IMG/VR virus record: IMGVR_UViG_3300021356_000029
Location: 1-51,309 of that record
Length of the DNA: 51,309 nt
Strand: one strand, 5' to 3'
Origin: a virus
Below, piece by piece: positions 1-7,954 of the stretch (its first letter is position 1; each line of letters opens with the position of its first letter). The notes below the pieces were generated by a model. That model saw only the letters and a list, made by a program, of their open reading frames with translations, did not search any database and had not been told where the DNA came from. The position numbers were made by a program, and so were the translations under genes.

Positions 1-35
1 AAGATAATGGCGAAGACGATGATACTGACTTTTAG
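1..35 (+). CDS. 20: 3' end of an upstream gene, probably portal protein gp20 (partial)
   Basis: Only the last ten codons and a TAG stop at 33-35 are visible, reading DNGEDDDTDF. Identity rests on synteny: in T4-like phages the portal gene 20 directly precedes the prohead core genes 67/68 and the protease gene 21, which follow here. The acidic tail gives no independent support. A second open frame in the same bases ends at the TAA of the promoter element, so the frame choice is itself tentative. Confidence 0.35.
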   Translation, partial: DNGEDDDTDF

Positions 36-36
36 T

Positions 37-44
37 TATAAATA
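37..44 (+). promoter_or_regulatory. T4-type late promoter (TATAAATA)
   Basis: Exact match to the octamer recognised by gp55-containing RNA polymerase, just after the stop of the upstream gene and 17 bases before the start of the gp67-like gene. Confidence 0.75.
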
Positions 45-60
45 ATATTTGGAGATTATT

Positions 61-267
61 ATGAGCGAGCAAGAAGAAGTTACTGTTACATCTATGGATG
101 CTGTTAATCTGGCTGCTGATGGAGATGTTAATGGTTTCAAAAGTGCTATCAATGATTTGTTAATGGATAAAGTAAGAGATGCTGTAGACGTAAAGCGGTT
201 TGACGTTCAAGCTAGTTTTATGTCTCAAGATGAACCAGAAGAAGTAGAAACTACGACAGAGGAATAG
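61..267 (+). CDS. 67: Prohead core protein, gp67-like
   Basis: A 68-residue acidic protein (T4 gp67 is 80 residues). The middle reads like gp67: a short helix with DVNGFKSAINDLLMDKV, then a hydrophobic segment and a Glu-rich tail (EEVETTTEE). It would be a minor component of the internal scaffold around which the capsid assembles and is expected to be cleaved by gp21. The ATG at 61 is chosen over an in-frame TTG at 49 because GGAG at 51-54 lies at good spacing before it. A late promoter lies immediately upstream and the core/protease/scaffold/capsid block follows. Identification is by size, composition and synteny. Confidence 0.7.
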   Translation: MSEQEEVTVTSMDAVNLAADGDVNGFKSAINDLLMDKVRDAVDVKRFDVQASFMSQDEPEEVETTTEE

Positions 268-269
268 CA

Positions 270-806
270 ATGGCTATCAAAAGATTTAAAGCATTCGTTG
301 CCGAAGAAAACACTGCTGCTGATTTGAGCAAAGTCGCTGGAGAAACTCCAGAAAAAGAACTAGCGCCTAAAGCTAAAGGCGAAAAAGATTTTGTTGAGAA
401 GCATAAGATGACTGTAACTAAGCACCCTGTAGCTGGCGACCACCAGTTTGATGGTGACCGTGCTGAAATTACTGAAGGCAAAGCTAAGAAAGAAGAAACT
501 TGCCCAGAGTGTGAGGGTAAGGATGAAGATTGCGAATGCCCTGAAGATGACGACGAGGATGAGGAGTCCGAGTTATCTGAGGGTAAAGTAGTTGACCAGC
601 TTACTGCTATTTCTAAGGGCAAGGCTGCGAAAAAAGTTAAGTTTGGTAACGGTAAAAGCGAAGAGATCGATATGACCACTGCTTCAGCGTTGCTAAATAT
701 GTTAAAGAAACTCAAGCCTGCTAATAAATCAAAGGCTGAGAAAATGTTGGAGAAATCGCCTGAGGGTATGTTCCAACTATTAGATGTTGCGTTTGGAGGC
801 AAATAA
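270..806 (+). CDS. Prohead core protein, gp68-like position
   Basis: A 178-residue, very charged protein between the gp67-like gene and gp21, the place of gene 68 in T4. The N-terminus MAIKRFKAFVAEEN has the look of a T4 capsid-targeting peptide (aromatic residues, then V-A-E, a gp21-type cleavage site after E12). A Cys cluster (C78, C81, C88, C90) sits in an acidic segment and could bind metal, which is unusual for a scaffold protein. The C-terminal 50 residues are Lys-rich and helical. It starts 2 bases after the preceding stop and its stop overlaps the next ATG (TAATG), so it is translationally coupled. Most likely an internal prohead or packaged protein; the gp68 name is by position only. 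Confidence 0.55.
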   Translation: MAIKRFKAFVAEENTAADLSKVAGETPEKELAPKAKGEKDFVEKHKMTVTKHPVAGDHQFDGDRAEITEGKAKKEETCPECEGKDEDCECPEDDDEDEESELSEGKVVDQLTAISKGKAAKKVKFGNGKSEEIDMTTASALLNMLKKLKPANKSKAEKMLEKSPEGMFQLLDVAFGGK

Positions 807-1051
807 TGAAAGTACTCGGTGCTACAGTTGCGCTTGCTACTGGCGAAACCAAAGTTAAAGACGATCAAGCAGTTCGTTTAGTTGCTGGTGCTGCGGGTGA
901 TGTAACTATCAGAAATGCTGCTGACTCTGGTGACTTTGCTGTTCTTACTATGGTAGCAAACGAAGTTATAACTTTGACTTTGGAACCTGGACAGGGTTTA
1001 CGTGGGGCAAATACTTTTAAAGCTACCCCGATCGCTAGAACTGGATTTTAA
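806..1051 (+). CDS. Small hypothetical virion-type protein
   Basis: An 81-residue protein that I do not recognise. It is rich in Ala, Gly, Thr and Val with alternating hydrophobics (VRLVAGAAGDVTIRNAAD), suggesting a small all-beta domain. No signal peptide, membrane segment or Cys is present. It overlaps the preceding stop by one base and is flanked by capsid assembly genes, so a head decoration, head-tail or fibre-associated role is possible. It shares its general beta-rich look and the neighbourhood with the next 99-residue gene, but I cannot align them convincingly. Confidence 0.6.
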   Translation: MKVLGATVALATGETKVKDDQAVRLVAGAAGDVTIRNAADSGDFAVLTMVANEVITLTLEPGQGLRGANTFKATPIARTGF

Positions 1052-1066
1052 ATTTAGGGTTATATA

Positions 1067-1366
1067 ATGAGTTGGTCTCCTGGGGAACCGTTTGAGTATT
1101 GTACTGACGTTATAAATTTAACAACCACAGCTAATGATGTTGAATTATCTCAAGCTGTTGAAGTATGGAATACAAATACAGAATCTGATTGTTGGATGGT
1201 AGCAGAAACTAACGCTGATGGAAATATTGACGTTTGGCTTAGACCAAATGATAAGATTTATTTTAAATTTGATCAGTTTGATTCTGTAAGGTTGGGCAGT
1301 AGCTCTCCTGACCACACTGGGCTACAAGTTAGGGGCATTAGAGAAGTAACGCCACCTGCTGAATAA
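1067..1366 (+). CDS. Small hypothetical virion-type protein
   Basis: A 99-residue acidic protein with several Trp and Asn/Thr-rich stretches, likely all-beta (NIDVWLRPNDKIYFKF, then SVRLGSSS). I do not recognise a family. It lies 15 bases after the previous gene and 23 before the gp21 protease gene, in a late head-gene block, so a structural or decoration role is the best guess. No catalytic motif or targeting signal is visible. The ATG follows an AT-rich stretch with a weak GGG ribosome site. Confidence 0.6.
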   Translation: MSWSPGEPFEYCTDVINLTTTANDVELSQAVEVWNTNTESDCWMVAETNADGNIDVWLRPNDKIYFKFDQFDSVRLGSSSPDHTGLQVRGIREVTPPAE

Positions 1367-1389
1367 AAAAAAGAAATAAGGAAACTAAG

Positions 1390-2046
1390 ATGAAACTAAT
1401 CTGCGAAGTAAATGAAGATATTAATTATCTGACTGAAGCGAAAGACGAAAAGGGCGGTAAGTCCTATTTCATCGAGGGCGTTTTCCTGCAAGGCGATATC
1501 AAGAATAGAAATGGTCGAGTATATCCCGCAGAAGTTCTTGATAAAGAAATCGCTAGATATAATAAAGAATATGTAGAAAAGAACCGTGCGTATGGTGAGC
1601 TTGGTCACCCGCAAGGTCCAACTATTAATTTAGAGCGTGTATCTCATATGATTACAGATTTGAAGCGTGATGGCTCAAACTTTATGGGACGTGCTAAGAT
1701 TATGACTGAAACACCATACGGTGCGATTGTTAAGTCGCTAATGGATGAGGGTGCGCAATTAGGTGTATCTTCACGTGGTATGGGTACAGTTAAACCGAAT
1801 GGGAAAGGCGTAGCAGAAGTGCAAAACGACTTTTACCTTGCGACTGCAGCTGATATTGTAGCAGACCCATCTGCTCCAGATGCATTTGTTCAAGGTATCA
1901 TGGAAGGCAAAGAGTGGGTATGGGAAAATGGAATTATCCGTGAAGCTACCATAGCCGATTATCAGAGCGAAATTAAAAAAGCCTCGTCGAAAGATCTTGA
2001 AGAAGCTAAACTGCGAGTTTTTGAAGATTTCGTTTCTAAATTGTAA
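1390..2046 (+). CDS. 21: Prohead core protease gp21
   Basis: A 218-residue member of the T4 gp21 / herpesvirus-like prohead serine protease family, which cleaves scaffold, capsid and internal proteins after (L/I)xE during head maturation. The family blocks are visible: RNGRVYP around residues 40-46, GELGHP with the catalytic His at 73, and GVSSRG at 125-130 carrying the nucleophile Ser. Length matches T4 gp21 (212). RBS AAGGAA precedes the ATG. It is followed by a late promoter and its substrates gp22 and gp23. Confidence 0.93.
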   Translation: MKLICEVNEDINYLTEAKDEKGGKSYFIEGVFLQGDIKNRNGRVYPAEVLDKEIARYNKEYVEKNRAYGELGHPQGPTINLERVSHMITDLKRDGSNFMGRAKIMTETPYGAIVKSLMDEGAQLGVSSRGMGTVKPNGKGVAEVQNDFYLATAADIVADPSAPDAFVQGIMEGKEWVWENGIIREATIADYQSEIKKASSKDLEEAKLRVFEDFVSKL

Positions 2047-2051
2047 GTTTT

Positions 2052-2059
2052 TATAAATA
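2052..2059 (+). promoter_or_regulatory. T4-type late promoter for gene 22
   Basis: Exact TATAAATA six bases after the gp21 stop and 37 bases before the gene 22 start, giving the scaffold gene its own late transcript. Confidence 0.85.
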
Positions 2060-2096
2060 CACGTGTTAACCAATTAATTTGTACAGGAGATATCCG

Positions 2097-3167
2097 ATGT
2101 CTGATCAAGACTTAAAAGAGCTAGACGAAACTATTGCTGAAGAGCAAGAAGTCGTTGAAGCTACTGCGGAGAAAGAAGTTGATGGTGATGCTGCAGCTGA
2201 TGAAGTTGCTTCTACTGTCAAGAAATCCGCACCAAAACAAGCACCTGTACCCAAGACTAAGTCTGGCATGATCAACGCTATGCTCGACGCAGTTAAGGGT
2301 AAGAAGAAAGACGAACTTGCTGCATCATACGGTGACGTTATGAGCGCATTAGCTGTTGAAGGGTTCGAGCCTGCTGAAGAAGTTGCTGAAGAAACTCAGT
2401 CAATTAAGGAAATTCGTCAGATCTCTTCTGAAGACGTTTCTGTTGCTGAAGATGTTCAAGCAATGTTTAGCGGTGAGGAACTTTCTGAAGAGTTCACTTC
2501 TAAAGCCACTACTATTTTTGAAGCTGCTATAGTTTCAAAAGTAAACGAAATCCTAGAAACAGTTACTGTTGACTTTGAAAGCGAACTTGAAGCTGAGAAA
2601 GTTCAAATCGCTGAGAAACTCTCTGAGCAAGTAGACTCATATCTTGAGTACGTTGCTGAAGAGTGGATGAAAGAAAACGAATTAGCTGTTGAGCAAGGTA
2701 TCCGTTCTGAGATTGTTGAGAACTTCATGACTGGACTACGTGGTCTGTTTGAAGAAAACTATATCGACATCCCAGAAGAGAAAGTTGACTTGGTAGACGA
2801 GTTAGCTTCTAAGGTGACCGAGCTTGAATCTTCAATCAATGAAGAAATGGAAAGAAACATCGAGCTTCGTAAGGAGTTGGTAGAGTCTAAGCAATCTGCT
2901 ATTCTATCTGCTGCTTGTGAAGGTATTACTGAGTCTCAAGCTGCAAAGTTGCAGTCACTAGCTGAAGGCGTTGAGTTTGAAGACGCTGATTCTTATGCTG
3001 CTAAACTTGAAACTCTAAAGGAAAGCTACTTCCCTAAGGAAGAAGTTGTTTCTGAAGAAGTAGTAATCGATGAAGATGAACCTCTTGAGTTAGCTGAAGA
3101 GGCTACTGCTGTTGATCCCAGCATGAATGCATACTTGAATGCCATTTCGAAAAGCATTAAAAAGTAA
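2097..3167 (+). CDS. 22: Prohead core scaffold protein gp22
   Basis: A 356-residue, strongly acidic, almost wholly helical protein in the scaffold position between 21 and 23. It has a Glu-rich start, a Lys/Pro segment around residues 45-70, long coiled-coil-like stretches (VDELASKVTELESSINEE) and a C-terminus ending in AISKSIKK, as in gp22 relatives. It forms the internal prohead core and is degraded by gp21; many (L/V/I)xE sites are present. The ATG at 2097 has a good AGGAGA site; an in-frame TTG at 2079 would add six unlikely residues and lose the ribosome site. T4 gp22 is 269 residues, so this version is longer. Confidence 0.88.
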   Translation: MSDQDLKELDETIAEEQEVVEATAEKEVDGDAAADEVASTVKKSAPKQAPVPKTKSGMINAMLDAVKGKKKDELAASYGDVMSALAVEGFEPAEEVAEETQSIKEIRQISSEDVSVAEDVQAMFSGEELSEEFTSKATTIFEAAIVSKVNEILETVTVDFESELEAEKVQIAEKLSEQVDSYLEYVAEEWMKENELAVEQGIRSEIVENFMTGLRGLFEENYIDIPEEKVDLVDELASKVTELESSINEEMERNIELRKELVESKQSAILSAACEGITESQAAKLQSLAEGVEFEDADSYAAKLETLKESYFPKEEVVSEEVVIDEDEPLELAEEATAVDPSMNAYLNAISKSIKK

Positions 3168-3172
3168 CATAT

Positions 3173-3180
3173 TATAAATA
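3173..3180 (+). promoter_or_regulatory. T4-type late promoter for gene 23
   Basis: Exact TATAAATA between the stop of gene 22 and the strong AAGGAGA ribosome site of gene 23. Confidence 0.88.
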
Positions 3181-3221
3181 AACTGTAATAATAAAAAGGT
3201 CTTATTTAAGGAGAACCTAAA

Positions 3222-4562
3222 ATGTATCAAACTGACGAACTTCAAAAGAAGTGGCAACCTGTATTGGAGCACGCTGATCTCCCTGAGATTACTGATGCTC
3301 ATAAGCGTTCAACAGTAGCCACATTGTTAGAAAACCAAGAACGTAATGCAGCTGAGCAAGCATCACAAAGCGGTGGCGCATTCCGTCCATCACTTCTAGG
3401 TGAGGCAGCTCCAGCTAACGCAACTGGCGATAACGTAGACAATTTTGATCCAGTATTGATCAGCCTTGTACGTCGTTCTATGCCAAACCTTATCGCATAT
3501 GATGTATGTGGCGTTCAGCCAATGACTGGTCCAACTGGTCTTATCTTTGCGATGAAATCACGCTATGATAGCCAAACTGGTGACGAAGCTCTATTCGACA
3601 CTATCAATACTACTTTCTCTGGTAGTGCAGCTGGTAACACTGCTTCTGAATTAACAATCGGAAACGGTGCTGACGGTCGTGCATCTGGTGAAGCTAGTGG
3701 TACTGATCCTTCTGGTACTTACACAGTATCTACTGGTATGGACACTGGTGCTGCTGAAGCTCTAGGCGATGCTTCTACTAATGGCTTCAACGAAATGGCA
3801 TTCTCAATTGATAAAGTTTCTGTAACTGCTGTAAGCCGTGCGCTGAAAGCTGAGTACACTATGGAACTTGCTCAAGACTTGAAAGCTATCCACGGCTTAG
3901 ACGCTGAACAAGAACTAAGCAATATCTTGTCTTCAGAAATCCTTGCTGAAATCAACCGTGAAGTAATTCGTACTATCAACATCACTGCTACCGCTGGTGC
4001 TGCTACTGATACTACTACTGCTGGTACTTTCGATCTAGACACTGACTCAAACGGTCGCTGGTCTGTTGAGAAGTTCAAAGGTTTGATTTTCCAAATCGAG
4101 CGTGATGCTAACAAGATCGCTAAAGACACTCGTCGTGGTAAAGGTAACGTGATGATCTGTTCATCTGACGTTGCTTCTGCTTTGAACATGGCTGGCGTAC
4201 TTGATTACACTCCTGCTCTTAGCAATAACCTACAAGTAGATGATGCTGGTAACACTTTTGCTGGCGTACTGAACGGTCGTATCAAAGTATACATCGATCC
4301 TTACACTACTGGCAACTACTACACTCTTGGCTACAAAGGTACTTCTGCCTTTGACGCTGGCTTGTTCTACTGCCCATATGTGCCTCTACAAATGGTACGT
4401 GCTGTTGGTGAGAATACTTTCCAGCCAAAAATTGGCTTTAAGACTCGCTACGGTATGGTTGCTAACCCATTCGCTACTAGCGAAGGTGCTGGTATTGTTG
4501 GTACTGCTGCTAACGACAAGAACATCTACTACCGTCGTGTGACAGTTGCTAACCTTATGTAA
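3222..4562 (+). CDS. 23: Major capsid protein gp23
   Basis: A 446-residue T4-type major head protein. Hallmarks include RRSMPNLIAYDVCGVQPM around residues 87-104, the E-loop region with MKSRYDSQTG, and a C-terminal block with KIGFKTRYGMVANPF. The N-terminal delta domain ends in SLLGE61/A62, a good gp21 cleavage site at almost the T4 position (E65). The gene has very regular, GCT/GGT-rich codon use unlike many neighbours, as expected for the most abundant virion protein. It has its own late promoter and a strong Rho-independent terminator, so it is a one-gene late unit. Confidence 0.97.
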   Translation: MYQTDELQKKWQPVLEHADLPEITDAHKRSTVATLLENQERNAAEQASQSGGAFRPSLLGEAAPANATGDNVDNFDPVLISLVRRSMPNLIAYDVCGVQPMTGPTGLIFAMKSRYDSQTGDEALFDTINTTFSGSAAGNTASELTIGNGADGRASGEASGTDPSGTYTVSTGMDTGAAEALGDASTNGFNEMAFSIDKVSVTAVSRALKAEYTMELAQDLKAIHGLDAEQELSNILSSEILAEINREVIRTINITATAGAATDTTTAGTFDLDTDSNGRWSVEKFKGLIFQIERDANKIAKDTRRGKGNVMICSSDVASALNMAGVLDYTPALSNNLQVDDAGNTFAGVLNGRIKVYIDPYTTGNYYTLGYKGTSAFDAGLFYCPYVPLQMVRAVGENTFQPKIGFKTRYGMVANPFATSEGAGIVGTAANDKNIYYRRVTVANLM

Positions 4563-4599
4563 GCAATAAAAACAAGATCTGTTTTAACAGACGTTTTGA

Positions 4600-4627
4600 A
4601 GAGGCTCCTAGTGAGCCTCTTTTTTTT
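4600..4627 (+). terminator. Rho-independent terminator after gene 23
   Basis: Perfect 8-bp stem AGAGGCTC / GAGCCTCT (4600-4607 with 4613-4620), 5-base loop, followed directly by a run of T to 4627. This is the only textbook U-tract terminator in the window. Confidence 0.93.
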
Positions 4628-4630
4628 GCT

Positions 4631-4638
4631 TATAAATA
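4631..4638 (+). promoter_or_regulatory. T4-type late promoter
   Basis: Exact TATAAATA three bases after the gene 23 terminator, upstream of the small lipoprotein gene and the tail gene. Confidence 0.8.
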
Positions 4639-4642
4639 GAAC

Positions 4643-4662
4643 GGCTGACAATAATGTTAGCC
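4643..4662 (+). other. 5'-leader hairpin next to a late start site
   Basis: GGCTGACA / TGTTAGCC form an 8-bp stem (one G-U pair) with loop ATAA. Transcripts from the late element at 4631 should begin within a few bases of 4644, so this hairpin would sit at or near the very 5' end of the RNA and may protect it. Confidence 0.5.
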
Positions 4663-4762
4663 GAGTTAAATGTCGATCGACGTCATAGCGATGCGGTGGT
4701 GCTATGCTGGTTAATGTATTGGCCATGACTTTCTTTAATATATTTCAATAAGGGGAAGGATT

Positions 4763-4957
4763 ATGCGCATACTAAGCATTTTATTCATTATGACATCTAT
4801 GGTCGCATGTGCGTCAATAGATACTGTTTACGAAAGCGGAAAGGCAATTGTAGGCGGTGTGACTAAAGATGTCACTGATATTACCACTGGTGCTCTCGAT
4901 ACAGTATCTGGTGTAGTAAAAGATGTTAGTGAAAAGGCAACATCAGCTAACGAATAA
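4763..4957 (+). CDS. Small secreted lipoprotein
   Basis: A 64-residue protein with a signal peptide (hydrophobic residues 3-14) and a lipobox ending SMVAC16, so a lipid-anchored periplasmic product about 49 residues long is predicted. The mature part is a Gly/Val/Thr-rich amphipathic stretch (GGVTKDVTDITTGALDTV) with no Cys. It resembles small entericidin-like lipoproteins in layout only. A good RBS (AGGGGAAGGA) and the late promoter at 4631 indicate late expression. Roles to consider are lysis (spanin-like or membrane-destabilising), superinfection exclusion or envelope signalling; none is shown by sequence. Confidence 0.75.
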   Translation: MRILSILFIMTSMVACASIDTVYESGKAIVGGVTKDVTDITTGALDTVSGVVKDVSEKATSANE

Positions 4958-4969
4958 ATAGTAGTATCA

Positions 4970-4987
4970 TCGAGCAAGGATGCTCGA
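4970..4987 (+). other. Intergenic hairpin before tail gene
   Basis: Perfect 6-bp palindromic stem TCGAGC / GCTCGA with loop AAGGAT in the gap between the lipoprotein gene and the tail gene. There is no U-tract, so it is not a simple terminator; it may be an RNA processing or stability element. Confidence 0.4.
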
Positions 4988-5004
4988 ATTAATAGGATAA
5001 ACAT

Positions 5005-5523
5005 ATGGCGATACAACCTGACAATAAAAGTTTCTTATCCCCTATTGGGTTTAGATTTTCGTGTAAGCGTTTACCGCATGTAAACTACTTCTGCACGTCA
5101 GCAACTATACCCGATATTACATTGGGCGAAACATCTTCGGTAGATAACCCATTTATCAAGTTACCTGTTCCTGGAGATAAGTTGACGTTTGGTCGTTTAG
5201 ATTTGACGTTTCGTGTTGATGAAGACATGAAGAACTTTGAGGAAATATATAACTGGCTAATCGCTCTGGGTTATCCTGATAATTTTCAACAGCGTGGCGC
5301 TATAGAACGAAGAACACAATCATCGGTAAGCGAAATATATACTGATGGTTCTCTTATGGTTATGACTGGTAATATGACACCAAACATTGAGATATCTTTT
5401 GTGGATTTATATCCAGCATCACTTTCATCGTTGGAGTTTGATATTGAAAATACTGACGTTGAATATCTTAAAGCAACTGTATCATTCGCATATAGGAAGT
5501 ATGAATTAAAAACTTTGTCATAG
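5005..5523 (+). CDS. 3: Tail tube-fold protein, probable tail completion protein gp3
   Basis: A 172-residue protein with the beta-rich look of the T4 tail-tube superfamily (gp19/gp54 type): FRFSCKRLPHVNYFC near residues 14-28, IPDITLGE at 33-40 and LTFRVDEDMKNFEEIYNWL at 73-91. In marine T4-like phages the gene between 23 and uvsY is usually annotated gp3, the tail completion and sheath stabiliser protein, and length fits T4 gp3 (176). It could instead be a gp19-type tube subunit; I favour gp3 by position. RBS AGGA precedes the ATG. Confidence 0.6.
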   Translation: MAIQPDNKSFLSPIGFRFSCKRLPHVNYFCTSATIPDITLGETSSVDNPFIKLPVPGDKLTFGRLDLTFRVDEDMKNFEEIYNWLIALGYPDNFQQRGAIERRTQSSVSEIYTDGSLMVMTGNMTPNIEISFVDLYPASLSSLEFDIENTDVEYLKATVSFAYRKYELKTLS

Positions 5524-5547
5524 TATATTATTTTTTGGAGAAGTATT

Positions 5548-5979
5548 TTGAATATTGAAAGTATTGTTAAAGAGTGGGACAAAGACTGTAAGATTGACGA
5601 AACAGAACTTGGTCGCGAAAGTACAAAGATCCCTGTAATACATAACAAATACATTAAAATTTTTATGGGTGAGCGGATTACTCTGTTCAAACTCAGAGCA
5701 GAATCGAAAAAGGTTCGCAAAACTTTAATGGAGTATTATCTTGGCGAACTCGATGATGAAGAGTTAAAGGAACTTGGTCGTGATCAATTCTACAAAAAAT
5801 TAATGAAGAGTGAAGTCGATGCCTACATAGAGGCTGATGACTTGTTGATTGAAACAAACTTAAAACTTGGGATGCAGGAAGAAAAGATATCGTATCTCGA
5901 GGCGGTCATTAAAAATATCAATAATCGTGGTTTCCAAATTAAGTCGGCAGTTGATTGGGCTAAGTTTACTACAGGATAA
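5548..5979 (+). CDS. uvsY: Recombination mediator UvsY
   Basis: A 143-residue UvsY: it loads UvsX recombinase onto gp32-coated single-stranded DNA. The fold-defining basic helix segment (KLRAESKKVRKTLMEYYLGE, residues 51-70) and the C-terminal IKNINNRGFQIKSAVDW align with T4 UvsY (137 residues). The start is a TTG at 5548 with TGGAGAAG eight bases upstream; no ATG occurs near the family N-terminus, so this is a true non-ATG start. It lies two bases before uvsW, as in other T4-like phages. Confidence 0.93.
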   Translation: MNIESIVKEWDKDCKIDETELGRESTKIPVIHNKYIKIFMGERITLFKLRAESKKVRKTLMEYYLGELDDEELKELGRDQFYKKLMKSEVDAYIEADDLLIETNLKLGMQEEKISYLEAVIKNINNRGFQIKSAVDWAKFTTG

Positions 5980-5981
5980 TA

Positions 5982-7466
5982 ATGGAAGAAATCCATATTC
6001 ATAAAAAGAACGAAGTATATCTCAAGGTAGAATGCGACCGTGGGATAGCAATGGAACTATCAGGCTATTTTGAGTTTGAAGTTCCAGGAGCATCGTTCAT
6101 GCCATCTGTCCGAAATAAAATGTGGGATGGTAAGATACGTTTATTCAACGTAAATACAATGCAGATCTACGTTGGTTTAATACAAAAGATTAAGAAGTTT
6201 GCTGAGGATAGAGACTATAAGGTAGTTGTTCATGGCGACCTTGAGCATACAATAGACATACCTTTAAACGGACTAAATAAGTTTTTAAGTGACGGTAAGT
6301 TTGAACCACGTGACTATCAGCTTCGAGCGGTTGCTCACGCTGTTCGCAATCACCGAGCGTTGATCCTGTCACCTACCGCTTCGGGTAAGTCGTTTATTAT
6401 CTACTGCCTTTTGAAGTATTATTTACGGAAGGAATGTCAGAAAGCGCTTGTAATCGTACCAACCACTTCATTGGTGAGTCAACTAAACTCAGACTTTATA
6501 GACTATTCAGAAAACCTACAGTTTTATTATACCCACTTAGTCGTTGCAGGTCAAGAAAAAAATAACGATGAAGCGAAAATAATTATCAGTACTTGGCAGT
6601 CGATTTACAAACAGCCTAAAAAGTATTTTGATCAGTTCGATATTATTATTGGTGACGAAGCTCATCTCTTCAAAGCCAACTCCCTGACTAAGATTATGGA
6701 AAAAATGACTGACTGTAAATATAGATTCGGGTTTACAGGTACTCTTGATGAGTCTGTTACAAACAAGCTAGTGTTAGAGGGTTTGTTTGGTCCAGTGATG
6801 AGGGTTATTACCACTAAAGAACTGATAGATAATAAGACGCTATCAGAGTTTAGAATTAAGTGTTTGGTGCTAAAGTATTCTGATGAGACTAAGAAGTTGA
6901 ATTCAAAGTCAACGTATCAAGCTGAGATGGACTTCTTAGTCTCGCACGAAAAGCGGAACGCTTTTATAAAGAACTTGACTTTGACACGAAAAGGGAATAC
7001 ACTAGTATTATTCCAATATGTTAAAAAGCACGGTGAGCCTCTTTATGAGCAGATATTAAAAGAGGCTGAAGAAGGAAGAAAGGTATTCTTTGTATATGGT
7101 GGCGTCGATGCCGATACAAGGGAAGAAGTTAGAGCAATAACGGAGAAAGAAAATGACGCAATTATCATCGCCTCTTATGGTACTTTTTCAACTGGGATTA
7201 ACATTAGAAACCTACATAATGTTATCTTTGCCAGCCCTAGTAAATCTAGGATCCGCAATCTCCAATCTATAGGTCGTGGTCTTAGAAAAGGTGATAACAA
7301 AGAGATTGCTACTCTGTATGATATAGCAGATGACCTTTGTTGGAAGTCCTGGAAAAATCATACACTAAAACATTTTGCCGTTAGAGTTAAAATGTATAAT
7401 GAAGAAAATTTTGAGTACAAGTTGTACAATATAGGAATTGAAGATGGAAATAAACTTACAAGTTAA
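5982..7466 (+). CDS. uvsW: UvsW RNA/DNA and branched-DNA helicase
   Basis: A 494-residue superfamily 2 helicase that in T4 unwinds R-loops and branch-migrates recombination intermediates, switching replication from origin- to recombination-dependent mode. Visible motifs: an N-terminal UvsW-specific domain (1-110), Walker A SPTASGKS at 130-137, DEAH at 225-228, GFTGT near 245, and the motif VI block QSIGRGLRK in the second RecA domain. The 3' end overlaps a 38-codon ORF starting at 7444. Confidence 0.95.
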   Translation: MEEIHIHKKNEVYLKVECDRGIAMELSGYFEFEVPGASFMPSVRNKMWDGKIRLFNVNTMQIYVGLIQKIKKFAEDRDYKVVVHGDLEHTIDIPLNGLNKFLSDGKFEPRDYQLRAVAHAVRNHRALILSPTASGKSFIIYCLLKYYLRKECQKALVIVPTTSLVSQLNSDFIDYSENLQFYYTHLVVAGQEKNNDEAKIIISTWQSIYKQPKKYFDQFDIIIGDEAHLFKANSLTKIMEKMTDCKYRFGFTGTLDESVTNKLVLEGLFGPVMRVITTKELIDNKTLSEFRIKCLVLKYSDETKKLNSKSTYQAEMDFLVSHEKRNAFIKNLTLTRKGNTLVLFQYVKKHGEPLYEQILKEAEEGRKVFFVYGGVDADTREEVRAITEKENDAIIIASYGTFSTGINIRNLHNVIFASPSKSRIRNLQSIGRGLRKGDNKEIATLYDIADDLCWKSWKNHTLKHFAVRVKMYNEENFEYKLYNIGIEDGNKLTS

Positions 7467-7560
7467 GTTAGACACGGATAATCATTCAGATATCCAAACT
7501 ATTGAAGAGTTGATGGAGTTGTTAAAGAATATAGCTGATAAGGTCAACGATGACGATTAG
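7444..7560 (+). CDS. 38-residue acidic small protein overlapping uvsW
   Basis: ATG at 7444 opens a 38-codon frame overlapping the last 23 bases of uvsW and reaching into the next gene by 11 bases. The product (MEINLQVKLDTDNHSD start, then an amphipathic helix IEELMELLKNIADKV) is acidic and helical with no membrane segment. It fills an otherwise empty 83-base gap between uvsW and the Sm-like gene, with overlaps on both sides, the pattern of translationally coupled phage genes. Some T4 relatives also carry a small ORF after uvsW, but I cannot show homology. Confidence 0.5.
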   Translation: MEINLQVKLDTDNHSDIQTIEELMELLKNIADKVNDDD

Positions 7561-7945
7561 TATGATTAAACTAGTCAGCGGTGAGACATTGCTAGCTGAA
7601 ATTGTTGATAATACTACATCGCATTTAACTATAAACAATCCCATATCAATTATAGTAAAGGTGAGGCATGCTCCTGTAATGATGTCGCATATATGGATGC
7701 CTTTCGATGACTTTGATAATCATTATAATATTGATAGTGATCACATTATAGCCGATAAAGAAGTTGACGAGGAGATGGTTTTATATTATAATAATTGTAT
7801 AGATACCATACATGACAATATGACGTCATCGGAATCATCTTCATTACTCTCACCTACAATTAGGAGCGATGAAGAACGGTTTGAGGAACTGAGGAAAAAA
7901 CTTGAAGAGCAGTATCATTATTCTGCGAATACTGTGTTACACTAA
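7550..7945 (+). CDS. Sm/Hfq-like small-domain protein
   Basis: A 131-residue protein. The first 75 residues read like an Sm-type barrel: MIKLVSGETLLAEIV, then HLTINNPISIIV, then VMMSHIWMPF and a later IIADKEVDEEM strand. This pattern (L.SGE..IAEI... L.NP..I) is common in marine T4-like phages upstream of gene 55. The rest is a Ser-rich linker and a charged helix (EERFEELRKKLEEQYH). Such a protein could bind RNA or form part of a transcription complex, but function is inferred from fold only. RBS AAGG precedes the ATG, which overlaps the 38-codon ORF. Confidence 0.6.
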   Translation: MTISMIKLVSGETLLAEIVDNTTSHLTINNPISIIVKVRHAPVMMSHIWMPFDDFDNHYNIDSDHIIADKEVDEEMVLYYNNCIDTIHDNMTSSESSSLLSPTIRSDEERFEELRKKLEEQYHYSANTVLH

Positions 7946-7954
7946 GGTGGATAT

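Noticed and set aside
251-868. 205-codon open frame on the minus strand opposite the gp68-position gene
   Set aside because: It is a shadow of a Lys/Glu-rich coding region; product is a Ser-rich low-complexity sequence with no ribosome site.
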